DNA of 64,000 bases, from the NCBI RefSeq assembly GCF_900105675.1, contig NZ_LT629786.1, positions 930,001-994,000 of the forward strand. Reading direction: 5' to 3'. The notes under the pieces are model-generated. The model did no database searches and was not told the DNA's origin. It worked only from the letters and a program-made list of their open reading frames with translations. Each line of letters begins with the position of its first letter. The first letter of the stretch is position 1. Below are positions 44,991 through 52,600 of this stretch, piece after piece. The position numbers were made by a program, and so were the translations under genes. This DNA comes from Pseudomonas synxantha (GTDB lineage: Bacteria; Pseudomonadota; Gammaproteobacteria; Pseudomonadales; Pseudomonadaceae).

Positions 44991-46188
44991 ACGTAAGTAA
45001 CCTCGGACCGACCCTTTTCAACCCGGGTTCAAAGGCTTCAAGTCCCGGAATCATGATTCTGACCACCGTGATGTCGTCCGTGGCCTTGCTAAGCACAACC
45101 CTCAGCACGCTACTCAGGCCGATGGCCTGCAACCGCTCGATAAGCAACGTCCAGGCCGATTCGATGGTGGGGATCGCGGCTTCCTGGCAGTTGATGGCGG
45201 AGTAATCGATCATCTGTTCACGGGAGGTCGCCACGTTACGCAAGCGTGAGATCGCTTCAAGCTCCACGGAGCGGCCTTTCTTCTCGAAGTATTTGACCCG
45301 CTCAATGATGTCGTCCCGGCCTCCGTGGATGTGACTCAGACGGCTTTGGGCCGCTTCGCAGATTGCCCGGATCAAGGCGATTTCCTTGATCGGATGCAGC
45401 CCTGAGCCAGTCGCCACAGAGATAGGGGCCTGGGGGGACTCTTCCATGATGAACGCCTGGAAGTAGGCCAGTCCAAAGCAGTTCTCGGTGTAACGGACCG
45501 ACAGGCTCAGGCCCGCGTCATTGACCTTGCTGATCAGGGCAGCGATCTCTGCGCTGTATTGGTCCAGATGGACGAGGCAGGAACGGTCACGCAGGTGATT
45601 AAAGGCCTGGACATCGCGCTCCATCAGCTCGCACACCGCATGCACCGAGGCTTCCACCAAGTCATTGCCGGAGGCCAGGCCACTGGAGCTTTCCCCAAAG
45701 AGTTGTTGCCCTGGGTTCTCGGGGTAGGGAATGAACACTAGTTCGGCGGGTGCAAGAACCTTTTTCTCGCGCAATACGTCTTCGACTTCGACGGCCATGA
45801 TGAGCGCGTCGGCATTGGCAGAGAAGCCATACAGCATGCAGAACTGATTGAACGCTATGCGGCCCTCATGGCTGTCGATGAGTTGCCGGGGAGTGGTCTG
45901 CACCAGTGTCAGTTGGGCTGTATTGTATTGCGCAAGGCTGAATTCGATAGCCTCCATGTACGCGCCTATCTTGGCTTCGGCTGGCCTGAGGCCTTTGCCT
46001 GCATTGACGCACAGCGAGCCCTTGAGGGCATCGGGTCGGATACTGGCAAACACTGGGATACCGATACGGTCCAGCCAGGTTGTGTCGGTTACACGAGTAA
46101 TGCCCAGGCGTGGGGCAAGGTCGTTGGTGATGATGGTTAATGTTTCTTCGGCACTGCGACGACGAAGGCTCGAACTAAGCCTTTGCAT
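44971..46188 (-). CDS. YcaO-domain protein
   Basis: A 405-residue ATP-dependent YcaO enzyme that activates a peptide amide by phosphorylation. Diagnostic blocks are GKGLRPAEAKIGAYMEAIEF near residue 64, GLASGNDLVEASVHAVCELMERD near 172 and CEAAQSRLSHIHGGRDD (Cys277-Arg283 region). The C-terminus lacks the PxPxP tail of azoline-forming cyclodehydratases. With TfuA next door this points to thioamide rather than thiazoline/oxazoline formation. AAGG lies 9 bp before the ATG. It follows the candidate precursor by 77 bp, with a hairpin between them. Confidence 0.92.
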   Translation of the reverse strand: MQRLSSSLRRRSAEETLTIITNDLAPRLGITRVTDTTWLDRIGIPVFASIRPDALKGSLCVNAGKGLRPAEAKIGAYMEAIEFSLAQYNTAQLTLVQTTPRQLIDSHEGRIAFNQFCMLYGFSANADALIMAVEVEDVLREKKVLAPAELVFIPYPENPGQQLFGESSSGLASGNDLVEASVHAVCELMERDVQAFNHLRDRSCLVHLDQYSAEIAALISKVNDAGLSLSVRYTENCFGLAYFQAFIMEESPQAPISVATGSGLHPIKEIALIRAICEAAQSRLSHIHGGRDDIIERVKYFEKKGRSVELEAISRLRNVATSREQMIDYSAINCQEAAIPTIESAWTLLIERLQAIGLSSVLRVVLSKATDDITVVRIMIPGLEAFEPGLKRVGPRLLTYVKQSA

Positions 46189-46233
46189 AAGTTGTTACCT
46201 TGGCGTGATGAAAGTTAAACAAGCACACACTGG

Positions 46234-46263
46234 AAACGGGAGGGAATGACTTCCCTCCCGTTT
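46234..46263 (-). terminator. Hairpin between precursor and YcaO (likely attenuator)
   Basis: A perfect 13-bp stem (46234-46246 and 46251-46263, stem AACGGGAGGGAA) with a 4-nt loop lies directly after the candidate precursor stop. On the coding strand it is followed by only three T residues, so termination would be partial. Such a hairpin would keep peptide mRNA high and enzyme mRNA lower, as in many RiPP operons. Confidence 0.65.
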
Positions 46264-46265
46264 TT

Positions 46266-46442
46266 TCAGGCTGCGATTTTCACTTCTTCAGCCAGGGCCA
46301 GCGTCAACACGTTGTTGTTCGACTGGTGTGCAACAAAGCCAGCATGCATCAGGCTTTCATCGTTCAGAATGACGGAAAACTTCTCCGCTGTTTCCGAATC
46401 CAGTTCCAGTTCAAAGGTTGCATTGTTAACGAGAGCGTCCAT
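46266..46442 (-). CDS. Candidate RiPP precursor peptide
   Basis: A 58-residue peptide beginning MDALVNNATFELELDSETAEK and ending LALAEEVKIAA. It is the first gene of the operon and lies 77 bp upstream of ycaO on the same strand. AGGAA in a GGATAGGAAAAAC context precedes the start at 46442; an earlier ATG at 46460 has no ribosome site. The acidic N-terminal half looks like a leader, and the C-terminal half (from HAGFVAHQSNNNV) is a possible core. There is no Cys and little Ser or Thr, which fits thioamidation better than azole formation. Assignment as a precursor comes from position and size, not homology. Confidence 0.68.
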   Translation of the reverse strand: MDALVNNATFELELDSETAEKFSVILNDESLMHAGFVAHQSNNNVLTLALAEEVKIAA

Positions 46443-47162
46443 TTTGTTTTTCCTATCCATAGCATTGCGTTTAAGGATGTGTGTTGCGCAACGGCTATGA
46501 AACTTGCAGGCGGGGGAGCGGGTGTCAAGACAATACAATTATTTTCAATTCTGCCTTTTTGCGATGAAAGGACTGAATGGTTAATTGAAAATATAGGCTG
46601 ATAGGCGCGTCTGCATTTCATGCAAAAGGAGCCGAAGTCTAATGCAGCAGCAGGTTTGCGCCGTCGCGCGCAACAGCGATGCATAGCTTGGTGTATGACT
46701 TTGGCTTCGGTGATTGGGCGCATGTTCAGTCGGTTTCATGACCCCCATAATGGGGACGACTGCCTTCGGCAAATTACCGGTGCGATTGGCGGATACACCG
46801 CGCAAAAGTGATGGCGTAAGAATGGCATCTGCGATGCGTCACCCGTACCGATCATTTTTTTTCAGCTGCGTGGACTAAGAATGACCGGGCAATTCGTATT
46901 TTGTGTATCGAGATATTCGCTGCACAGAATTTTCACATTCCATCCAAGACAATTCGCCGGCTTTAATCGCCTGGCAAGGCTCTATTCCTGGGATTTCTAA
47001 AGACCCTGCCACGTTGCACGTTCAGTAATTAATAGCCTTGCCGGCCTTGATCGGGCACCATTTGTGCCGCCGCGTTAACCGCCTACCCCAGCCAGCCTGG
47101 GCGAGGGACGGACGCCACTGCCTTATTTCGCAACTTAAACTTCCAATGGGTCCTAAAACGAC
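46443..47162. other. AT-rich 700-bp gap upstream of the precursor
   Basis: No gene supported here on either strand; short open frames show no family features. Part of it (46530-46600) is more AT-rich than its surroundings and must hold the promoter of the precursor operon on the minus strand. A TTGACA (minus strand, 46523-46528) is a possible -35 element, but no good -10 is spaced from it. The right part (46980-47160) is the upstream region of the LtaS-like gene. Confidence 0.5.
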
Positions 47163-49250
47163 ATGGCAAACCCGGACGCCCTGAATCAGCAGCGAGCTGC
47201 AAATCGCCTGCTGCAACCGACCGTCAAATCCCATCTGGCTTACACGCTGCTGTGCGCACTGGTCATGATGGTGATGTTCTCCCTGCTGCGCCTGGCGTTG
47301 CTGGTCTACAACCGCGAGATGATCCTGGATACGCCGGCCTCGACGTTCCTGGAAGCGTTCGCCAACGGCCTGCGCCTGGACATCCGCCTGGTCATGTACC
47401 TGCTGATTCCGCTGTTGTTGGCGCTGTTCAGTGTGCGGGCCATGGCGGCGCGCGGGTTCTTCCGCTTGTGGCTGACCGTTGCGTCGAGCATCGCCTTGTT
47501 CCTGGGCCTGATGGAGATGGACTTCTACCGCGAATTCCACCAGCGCCTCAACGGTCTGGTCTTCCAGTATGTGAAGGAAGACCCGAAAACCGTGATGAGC
47601 ATGCTCTGGTACGGGTTCCCGGTGGTGCGTTACCTGCTGGCCTGGGCTGTGGGCACGCTGATCCTGAGCATGGCCTTCAAGGGCGCCGACCGCGCAACGC
47701 GCCCGCGTGGACCCTTCAGTGGCGGCACCATCAGCACGCGCCAGGTGGCACCGTGGTACAGCCGCATCGCGGTGTTCGTGGTCTGCCTGCTGGTCGCCGT
47801 GGTCGCCATCCGGGGCACCCTGCGTCAGGGCCCGCCGTTGCGCTGGGGTGACGTCTACACCACCGATTCCAACTTCGCCAACCAGCTGGGCCTCAATGGC
47901 ACCCTGTCGCTGATCGCTGCGGCGAAGTCGCGCTTCTCCGAAGATCGCACCAATATCTGGAAAGCCACCCTGGAACAGCCATTGGCCACCCAGACCGTGC
48001 GTGACATGCTGGTGTTACCGCAGGAAAAACTGGTGGATACCGACACCGCCGCCGTGCGCCGTGACTTCACGCCACCGGCCGAGAAGACCCTGCCGATCAA
48101 GAACGTCGTGGTGATCCTGATGGAAAGCTTCGCCGGTCACTCGGTGGGTGCATTGGGACGTCCGGGCAATATCACCCCGTACTTCGACAAGCTGACCAAG
48201 GAAGGCTTGTTGTTCGACCGCTTCTTCTCCAACGGTACCCACACCCACCAGGGTATGTTCGCCACCATGGCCTGCTTCCCGAACCTGCCGGGTTTCGAAT
48301 ACCTGATGCAGACCCCGGAAGGCAGCCACAAGCTGTCGGGCCTGCCGCAGTTACTCAGCGCCCGTGATTTCGACGATGTGTATGTCTACAACGGCGATTT
48401 CGCCTGGGACAACCAATCGGGCTTCTTCAGCAACCAGGGCATGACCAACTTCATTGGCAGAAATGACTTCGTGGACCCGGTGTTCTCCGACCCGACCTGG
48501 GGCGTGTCCGACCAGGACATGTTCAACCGTGGCCTGGAAGAATTGAAAGCCCGTGAAGGCGGCAAGCCGTTCTATGCTCTGCTGCAGACCTTGTCCAACC
48601 ACACACCGTACGCGTTGCCGACGCCATTGCCGGTTGAAAAAGTCACCGACCGTGGCAGCCTCAACGAGCACTTGACGGCCATGCGCTACTCCGACTGGGC
48701 CTTGGGCCAGTTCTTTGAAAAGGCCCGCAAGGAACCGTACTTCAAGGAGACCCTGTTTGTGATCGTGGGTGACCACGGCTTCGGCAACGAGCAGCAGATC
48801 ACCGAGATGGACCTGGGCCGCTTCAACGTACCGATGCTGATGATCGCGCCGGGCATGCAAGAGAAGTTCGGCGAGCGTGATCACACGGTGGGCACCCAGA
48901 TCGACATCGTGCCGACCATCATGGGTCGCCTGGGCGGCGACACACTGCACCAGTGCTGGGGTCGTGACCTGCTCAACCTGCCGGAAGGCGACAAGGGCTT
49001 CGGCGTGATCAAGCCGTCGGGCAGCGACCAGACCGTAGCCTTGCTCACCGGTGACCGTGTGCTGGTATTGCCCAAGGAAATGCCACCCAAGTTATGGGAA
49101 TACACACTGGGTGCCGAACCGACCGGCAAGGTGATCCCGGAGTCGCCGGACGAGGCTGCACTCAAGCAGAAACTTGAGTCGTTCCTGCAAACTGCAACCA
49201 AGAGCCTGCTGGATAACACCGCGGGTGTCGTGGATGGTAAGCCGGACTAA
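47163..49250 (+). CDS. LtaS/OpgB-like sulfatase-fold phosphoglycerol transferase
   Basis: A 695-residue inner-membrane protein. The N-terminal 200 residues hold about five membrane helices (for example LAYTLLCALVMMVMFSLLRLALL and LVMYLLIPLLLALFSV). The remainder is a periplasmic alkaline-phosphatase-fold domain: VVVILMESFAGHSVGALG near residue 318 (first metal Glu), FFSNGTHTHQGMFATM near 355 (nucleophile Thr region) and FVIVGDHGFGNEQ near 535 (metal Asp-His). Family members move phosphoglycerol to polymers or glucans. Here it probably modifies periplasmic glucans or an envelope polymer; the substrate is unknown. A strong terminator follows. Confidence 0.88.
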   Translation: MANPDALNQQRAANRLLQPTVKSHLAYTLLCALVMMVMFSLLRLALLVYNREMILDTPASTFLEAFANGLRLDIRLVMYLLIPLLLALFSVRAMAARGFFRLWLTVASSIALFLGLMEMDFYREFHQRLNGLVFQYVKEDPKTVMSMLWYGFPVVRYLLAWAVGTLILSMAFKGADRATRPRGPFSGGTISTRQVAPWYSRIAVFVVCLLVAVVAIRGTLRQGPPLRWGDVYTTDSNFANQLGLNGTLSLIAAAKSRFSEDRTNIWKATLEQPLATQTVRDMLVLPQEKLVDTDTAAVRRDFTPPAEKTLPIKNVVVILMESFAGHSVGALGRPGNITPYFDKLTKEGLLFDRFFSNGTHTHQGMFATMACFPNLPGFEYLMQTPEGSHKLSGLPQLLSARDFDDVYVYNGDFAWDNQSGFFSNQGMTNFIGRNDFVDPVFSDPTWGVSDQDMFNRGLEELKAREGGKPFYALLQTLSNHTPYALPTPLPVEKVTDRGSLNEHLTAMRYSDWALGQFFEKARKEPYFKETLFVIVGDHGFGNEQQITEMDLGRFNVPMLMIAPGMQEKFGERDHTVGTQIDIVPTIMGRLGGDTLHQCWGRDLLNLPEGDKGFGVIKPSGSDQTVALLTGDRVLVLPKEMPPKLWEYTLGAEPTGKVIPESPDEAALKQKLESFLQTATKSLLDNTAGVVDGKPD

Positions 49251-49263
49251 CTGACTGGCAATA

Positions 49264-49296
49264 AAAAAGAGGCCTTCCAGAAGGCCTCTTTTTTTT
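49264..49296 (+). terminator. Terminator after the LtaS-like gene
   Basis: Nine-bp stem AGAGGCCTT/AAGGCCTCT with CCAG loop, preceded by A6 and followed by a run of T residues. Confidence 0.92.
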
Positions 49297-49321
49297 GCTT
49301 CTTAAACGCTTGGCGCGGCGT

Positions 49322-49474
49322 TTATATCCGGCCGAGCAACAACAGTACCAGCAGCACTACCAGCACGACACCGAGGATACCCGACGGGCCATAGCCCCAG
49401 TTACGCGAGTGCGGGAACACCGGCAGGCCACCCACCAGCAGGAGAATCAGGATAATGATCAGAATGAGGCTCAT
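49322..49474 (-). CDS. DUF3309-family small membrane protein
   Basis: A 50-residue protein too short for usual gene-length cut-offs. It begins MSLILIIILILLLVGGLP and ends VVLLVLLLLGRI, with FPHSRNWGYGPSG between two hydrophobic helices. The pattern is that of DUF3309, a family of tiny, abundant membrane proteins. The start at 49474 follows a GGAAAAAACC stretch. Function unknown; some relatives are associated with stress or stationary phase, from memory only. Confidence 0.8.
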   Translation of the reverse strand: MSLILIIILILLLVGGLPVFPHSRNWGYGPSGILGVVLVVLLVLLLLGRI

Positions 49475-49801
49475 GGTTTTTTCCTTATAGGTCTTTGATA
49501 AAGACCGGTTATTTACGATACCCCCGTCTATCTGATTACGGGCGCCTTACTAACTCCGACTCTGTCATTGCACAGAAAATTCAGTGTTTTTTAAAAGCAT
49601 TTCGTTCAGACGCTTATTTCTTTTAACACGTACGCAGATCTACCTGACTAGTTGAAGTTTATTGAACTTAGGCTATAGGCCGGTATCTGACCGAGCCCGC
49701 GGTTTGCCTGGGGCATTCATCACTCTGATGGTGAGTGGGTGCAGGAAAAACCTTCGCTACACTGCCGGTCACTTCTTTCGTGAACCACAAGGCTACTTCC
49801 T

Positions 49802-50617
49802 ATGCAAAACCGCATGATGATCACTGGCGCCGGGTCCGGCCTGGGTCGTGAAATCGCTCTGCGCTGGGCCCGTGAGGGTTGGCAGTTGGCCTTGTCGGAT
49901 GTCGGCGAGGCCGGGTTGCAGGAAACCCTCAGGCTGGTTCGCGAGGTGGGCGGTGACGGTTTCACCCAGCGCTGTGACGTGCGTGACTACAGCCAGCTCA
50001 CCGCGTTGGCCCAAGCGTGCGAGGTGAAGCTGGGTGGCATTGATGTGATCGTCAACAATGCCGGCGTGGCCTCAGGCGGGTTCTTCGCCGAACTGTCCCT
50101 GGAGGACTGGGACTGGCAGATCGCAATCAACCTGATGGGCGTGGTCAAGGGTTGCAAGGCGTTCCTGCCGCTGCTGGAAAAAAGCAAGGGCCGGATCATC
50201 AACATTGCGTCGATGGCCGCGCTGATGCAGGGCCCGGCCATGAGCAACTACAACGTGGCCAAGGCCGGCGTGGTGGCGTTGTCGGAAAGCCTGCTGGTGG
50301 AACTCAAGCAGCAGGAAGTCGGCGTGCATGTGGTATGCCCATCGTTTTTCCAGACCAACCTGCTCGACTCCTTCCGGGGGCCGACCCCGGCCATGAAGGC
50401 ACAGGTGGGCAAGCTGCTCGAGAGTTCGCCCATCACCGCGACTGACATCGCCGATTACATCTACCAGCGTGTGGCCGCAGGCGAATTCATGATCCTGCCC
50501 CATGAGCAAGGGCGCATGGCCTGGGCGTTGAAACAGAAAAACCCGCAGTTGTTGTATGACGAAATGACGCTGATGGCTGACAAAATGCGCGCCAAGGCCC
50601 AAGCAGTTAAAGGCTGA
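49802..50617 (+). CDS. SDR-family oxidoreductase
   Basis: A 271-residue short-chain dehydrogenase/reductase. It has the NAD(P) loop TGAGSGLGREIALRWA near residue 9, VNNAGVASGGFF near 84, and the catalytic Ser in IINIASMAALMQGPAMSNYNVAKAG with the YxxxK-like Tyr-Asn-Val-Ala-Lys near residue 158-162. The classical dehydrogenase type, substrate unknown. It stands alone, with about 300 bp of featureless DNA upstream and 127 bp before csrA-like. Confidence 0.9.
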   Translation: MQNRMMITGAGSGLGREIALRWAREGWQLALSDVGEAGLQETLRLVREVGGDGFTQRCDVRDYSQLTALAQACEVKLGGIDVIVNNAGVASGGFFAELSLEDWDWQIAINLMGVVKGCKAFLPLLEKSKGRIINIASMAALMQGPAMSNYNVAKAGVVALSESLLVELKQQEVGVHVVCPSFFQTNLLDSFRGPTPAMKAQVGKLLESSPITATDIADYIYQRVAAGEFMILPHEQGRMAWALKQKNPQLLYDEMTLMADKMRAKAQAVKG

Positions 50618-50744
50618 TCAGGGCGAGGTCTGTCAGTTAAATTACCTTCTTGGGTAGGCAGCGCCTGATTTGATCGCAAGCCATTGCCGGTCCATTTTCA
50701 AGGGCGCATGGTCAAGGTCCTGTCACTCGAAAAGGACAACCGCC

Positions 50745-50948
50745 ATGCTGGTCTTGAGCCGCAACCTAGGCGAAGCCATCTCCATCGGCGATGACATCGT
50801 CGTGCATATCCTCGAAGTAAACGGGACCCACGTGAAATTCGGCATCGACGCGCCAAAGGACGTGAAAGTGCACCGAGCCGAGGTGTACCAGAGGATTGTC
50901 AAACACCAGGGGCCCGCCACCCATCCGGTGCCGGTCCCCAATCTCTAG
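50745..50948 (+). CDS. csrA: CsrA/RsmA-family regulator paralogue
   Basis: A 67-residue RNA-binding regulator beginning [20 protein letters not shown]. The CsrA core is present, including [19 protein letters not shown], with the RNA-contacting Arg of VHR (near residue 44) kept. It differs from the usual RsmA/RsmE sequence at several core positions (for example VLSRN in place of ILTRR, HVKFGID in place of QVRIGIN), so this is an additional paralogue, not the main copy. AAAAGGACAACC precedes the start. Confidence 0.9.
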   Translation: MLVLSRNLGEAISIGDDIVVHILEVNGTHVKFGIDAPKDVKVHRAEVYQRIVKHQGPATHPVPVPNL

Positions 50949-50958
50949 GCGCAGGTGT

Positions 50959-51186
50959 TCAGTCGAACAGATGCTTGGGCACATCGTGCTTGAGCATCAG
51001 TTGGCATTGCTCGCTCTCGGGGTCGAAGACGATCAGTGCCTGGCCCTTGGTCAGCGCCTGGCGCACGCGCAGCACGCGGGTTTCCAGGGGCGTATCGTCG
51101 CCATTATCAGTGCCGTCGCGGGTGACGAAGTCTTCGATGAGGCGGGTCAGGGTGTCGACTTCAAGTGCATCGTAGGGAATCAGCAT
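50959..51186 (-). CDS. YheU-family protein (UPF0270)
   Basis: A 75-residue acidic protein starting MLIPYDALEVDTLTRLIEDFVTRDGTDNGD. The N-terminus matches the YheU/UPF0270 family, of unknown function, which begins with MIIPW- or MLIPY-type sequence. Its stop lies 10 bp from the CsrA-like stop in convergent orientation. Confidence 0.82.
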   Translation of the reverse strand: MLIPYDALEVDTLTRLIEDFVTRDGTDNGDDTPLETRVLRVRQALTKGQALIVFDPESEQCQLMLKHDVPKHLFD

Positions 51187-51261
51187 ACAAGCCTCTGGGG
51201 TCAGGTCCCGGCGATGCTACTGCGCCGGGACCTTTGTTGCCAGTACCAGGAATTGCCCGTG

Positions 51262-52446
51262 TCAGGACTTCTGACCGACCAGGCTGTCCACTGACGGCAC
51301 GCGGGTGTCGCTTTCCATTTGCGTTTCATGCTCAATCTGATGACTGAACCGATCCAGGGAGCCCTGGGCCGGTTGCGCATCGCTGGCGAACACTGGCGGG
51401 CTAAGGATGTACGCGCCCAGCAAGCGACTCAGAGCGGCCAGGCTGTCGATGTGGGTGCGTTCGTAGCCATGGGTGGCATCGCAACCGAAGGCCAGCAGGG
51501 CGGTGCGGATGTCATGACCGGCAGTCACAGCCGAGTGCGCATCGCTGAAGTAATAACGGAACAGATCGCGGCGCACCGGCAGGTCGTTATCAGCCGCCAG
51601 GCGCAGCAGGTGCCGCGACAGGTGATAGTCATATGGCCCGCCGGAATCCTGCATCGCCACGCTCACCGCATGTTCGCTGGAGTGTTGGCCGGGGGCGACC
51701 GGGGCGATATCGATGCCGACAAACTCACTGACATCCCAGGGCAGGGCGGCCGCCGCGCCACTGCCGGTCTCCTCGGTGATGGTGAACAGCGGGTGGCAGT
51801 CGATCAGCAGCGGCTCGCCACTGTCGATGATCGCCTTGAGCGCGGCAAGCAGGGCGGCGACACCGGCCTTGTCATCCAGATGGCGAGCACTGATGTGCCC
51901 GCTCTCGGTGAACTCCGGCAGCGGGTCGAAGGCCACATAGTCACCGATGCTGATGCCCAGGGAGTCGCAGTCGGCGCGGGTGGCACAGTAGGCGTCCAGG
52001 CGCAGCTCCACGTGATCCCAGCTCACTGGCATTTCATCCACGGCGGTGTTGAACGCGTGCCCGGAGGCCATCAACGGCAACACGCTGCCGCGAATCACGC
52101 CGTTATCGGTGAACAGGCTGACACGGCTGCCTTCGGCAAAGCGGCTTGACCAGCAGCCCACTGGGGCGAGGGTCAGGCGGCCGTTGTCCTTGATCGCACG
52201 CACGGCGGCGCCGATGGTGTCCAGGTGCGCGGAGACGGCCCGGTCCGGGCTGTTTTTCTGGCCCTTGAGAGTGGCGCGAATGGTGCCGCGCCGGGTCATC
52301 TCAAACGGGATGCCAAGTTCTTCCAGGCGTTCGGCGACGTAGCGCACGATGGTGTCGGTGAATCCTGTCGGGCTGGGGATGGCGAGCATTTCCAGCAGCA
52401 CTTTTTGCAGGTAGGCGAGATCGGGTTCGGGGATAGTTCGGGTCAT
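51262..52446 (-). CDS. M42-family aminopeptidase-like protein of the NAGGN cluster
   Basis: A 394-residue M42-type metallopeptidase homologue. Zinc-site regions are visible: AVSAHLDTIG near residue 71, ISARHLDDKAG near 185 (Asp ligand) and ITEETGSGAA near 222 (catalytic Glu pair). The C-terminal block has CDATHGYERTH near 340. A protein of this kind is always found with asnO and ngg in NAGGN osmoprotectant loci and is annotated as osmoprotectant NAGGN system M42 family peptidase. Its task is not settled; it may degrade the dipeptide. Start MTRTIPEPDLAYLQK at 52446; a longer frame upstream was not used. Confidence 0.9.
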   Translation of the reverse strand: MTRTIPEPDLAYLQKVLLEMLAIPSPTGFTDTIVRYVAERLEELGIPFEMTRRGTIRATLKGQKNSPDRAVSAHLDTIGAAVRAIKDNGRLTLAPVGCWSSRFAEGSRVSLFTDNGVIRGSVLPLMASGHAFNTAVDEMPVSWDHVELRLDAYCATRADCDSLGISIGDYVAFDPLPEFTESGHISARHLDDKAGVAALLAALKAIIDSGEPLLIDCHPLFTITEETGSGAAAALPWDVSEFVGIDIAPVAPGQHSSEHAVSVAMQDSGGPYDYHLSRHLLRLAADNDLPVRRDLFRYYFSDAHSAVTAGHDIRTALLAFGCDATHGYERTHIDSLAALSRLLGAYILSPPVFASDAQPAQGSLDRFSHQIEHETQMESDTRVPSVDSLVGQKS

Positions 52447-52521
52447 GGAAACTCCTGATGAGTTGGGGGCATCGATGGTTTCGATGAAAGGGTTGAGAGA
52501 TTCGTTGCCTGTGCCGGCCTC

Positions 52522-52575
52522 ATCGGGGGCAAGCCCCCTCCCACAGGCAAATGTGGGAGGGGGCTTGCCCCCGAT
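52522..52575. repeat. Inverted pair of REP sequences in the NAGGN operon
   Basis: Arms at 52522-52545 and 52552-52575 are perfect inverted copies over 24 bases with only a 6-bp spacer. They lie in the 154-bp gap between ngg and the M42 peptidase gene and could form a strong mRNA hairpin. Confidence 0.85.
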
Positions 52576-52600
52576 AGCGGTTTCACATTCAACACAATCC

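Noticed and set aside
46523-46528. TTGACA as -35 of the precursor promoter
   Set aside because: No acceptable -10 element 16-18 bp downstream on the minus strand, so no promoter call is made.
46581-46805. Small frames near the precursor that might be additional peptides
   Set aside because: No ribosome site, no family features, and composition like random AT-rich intergenic DNA.
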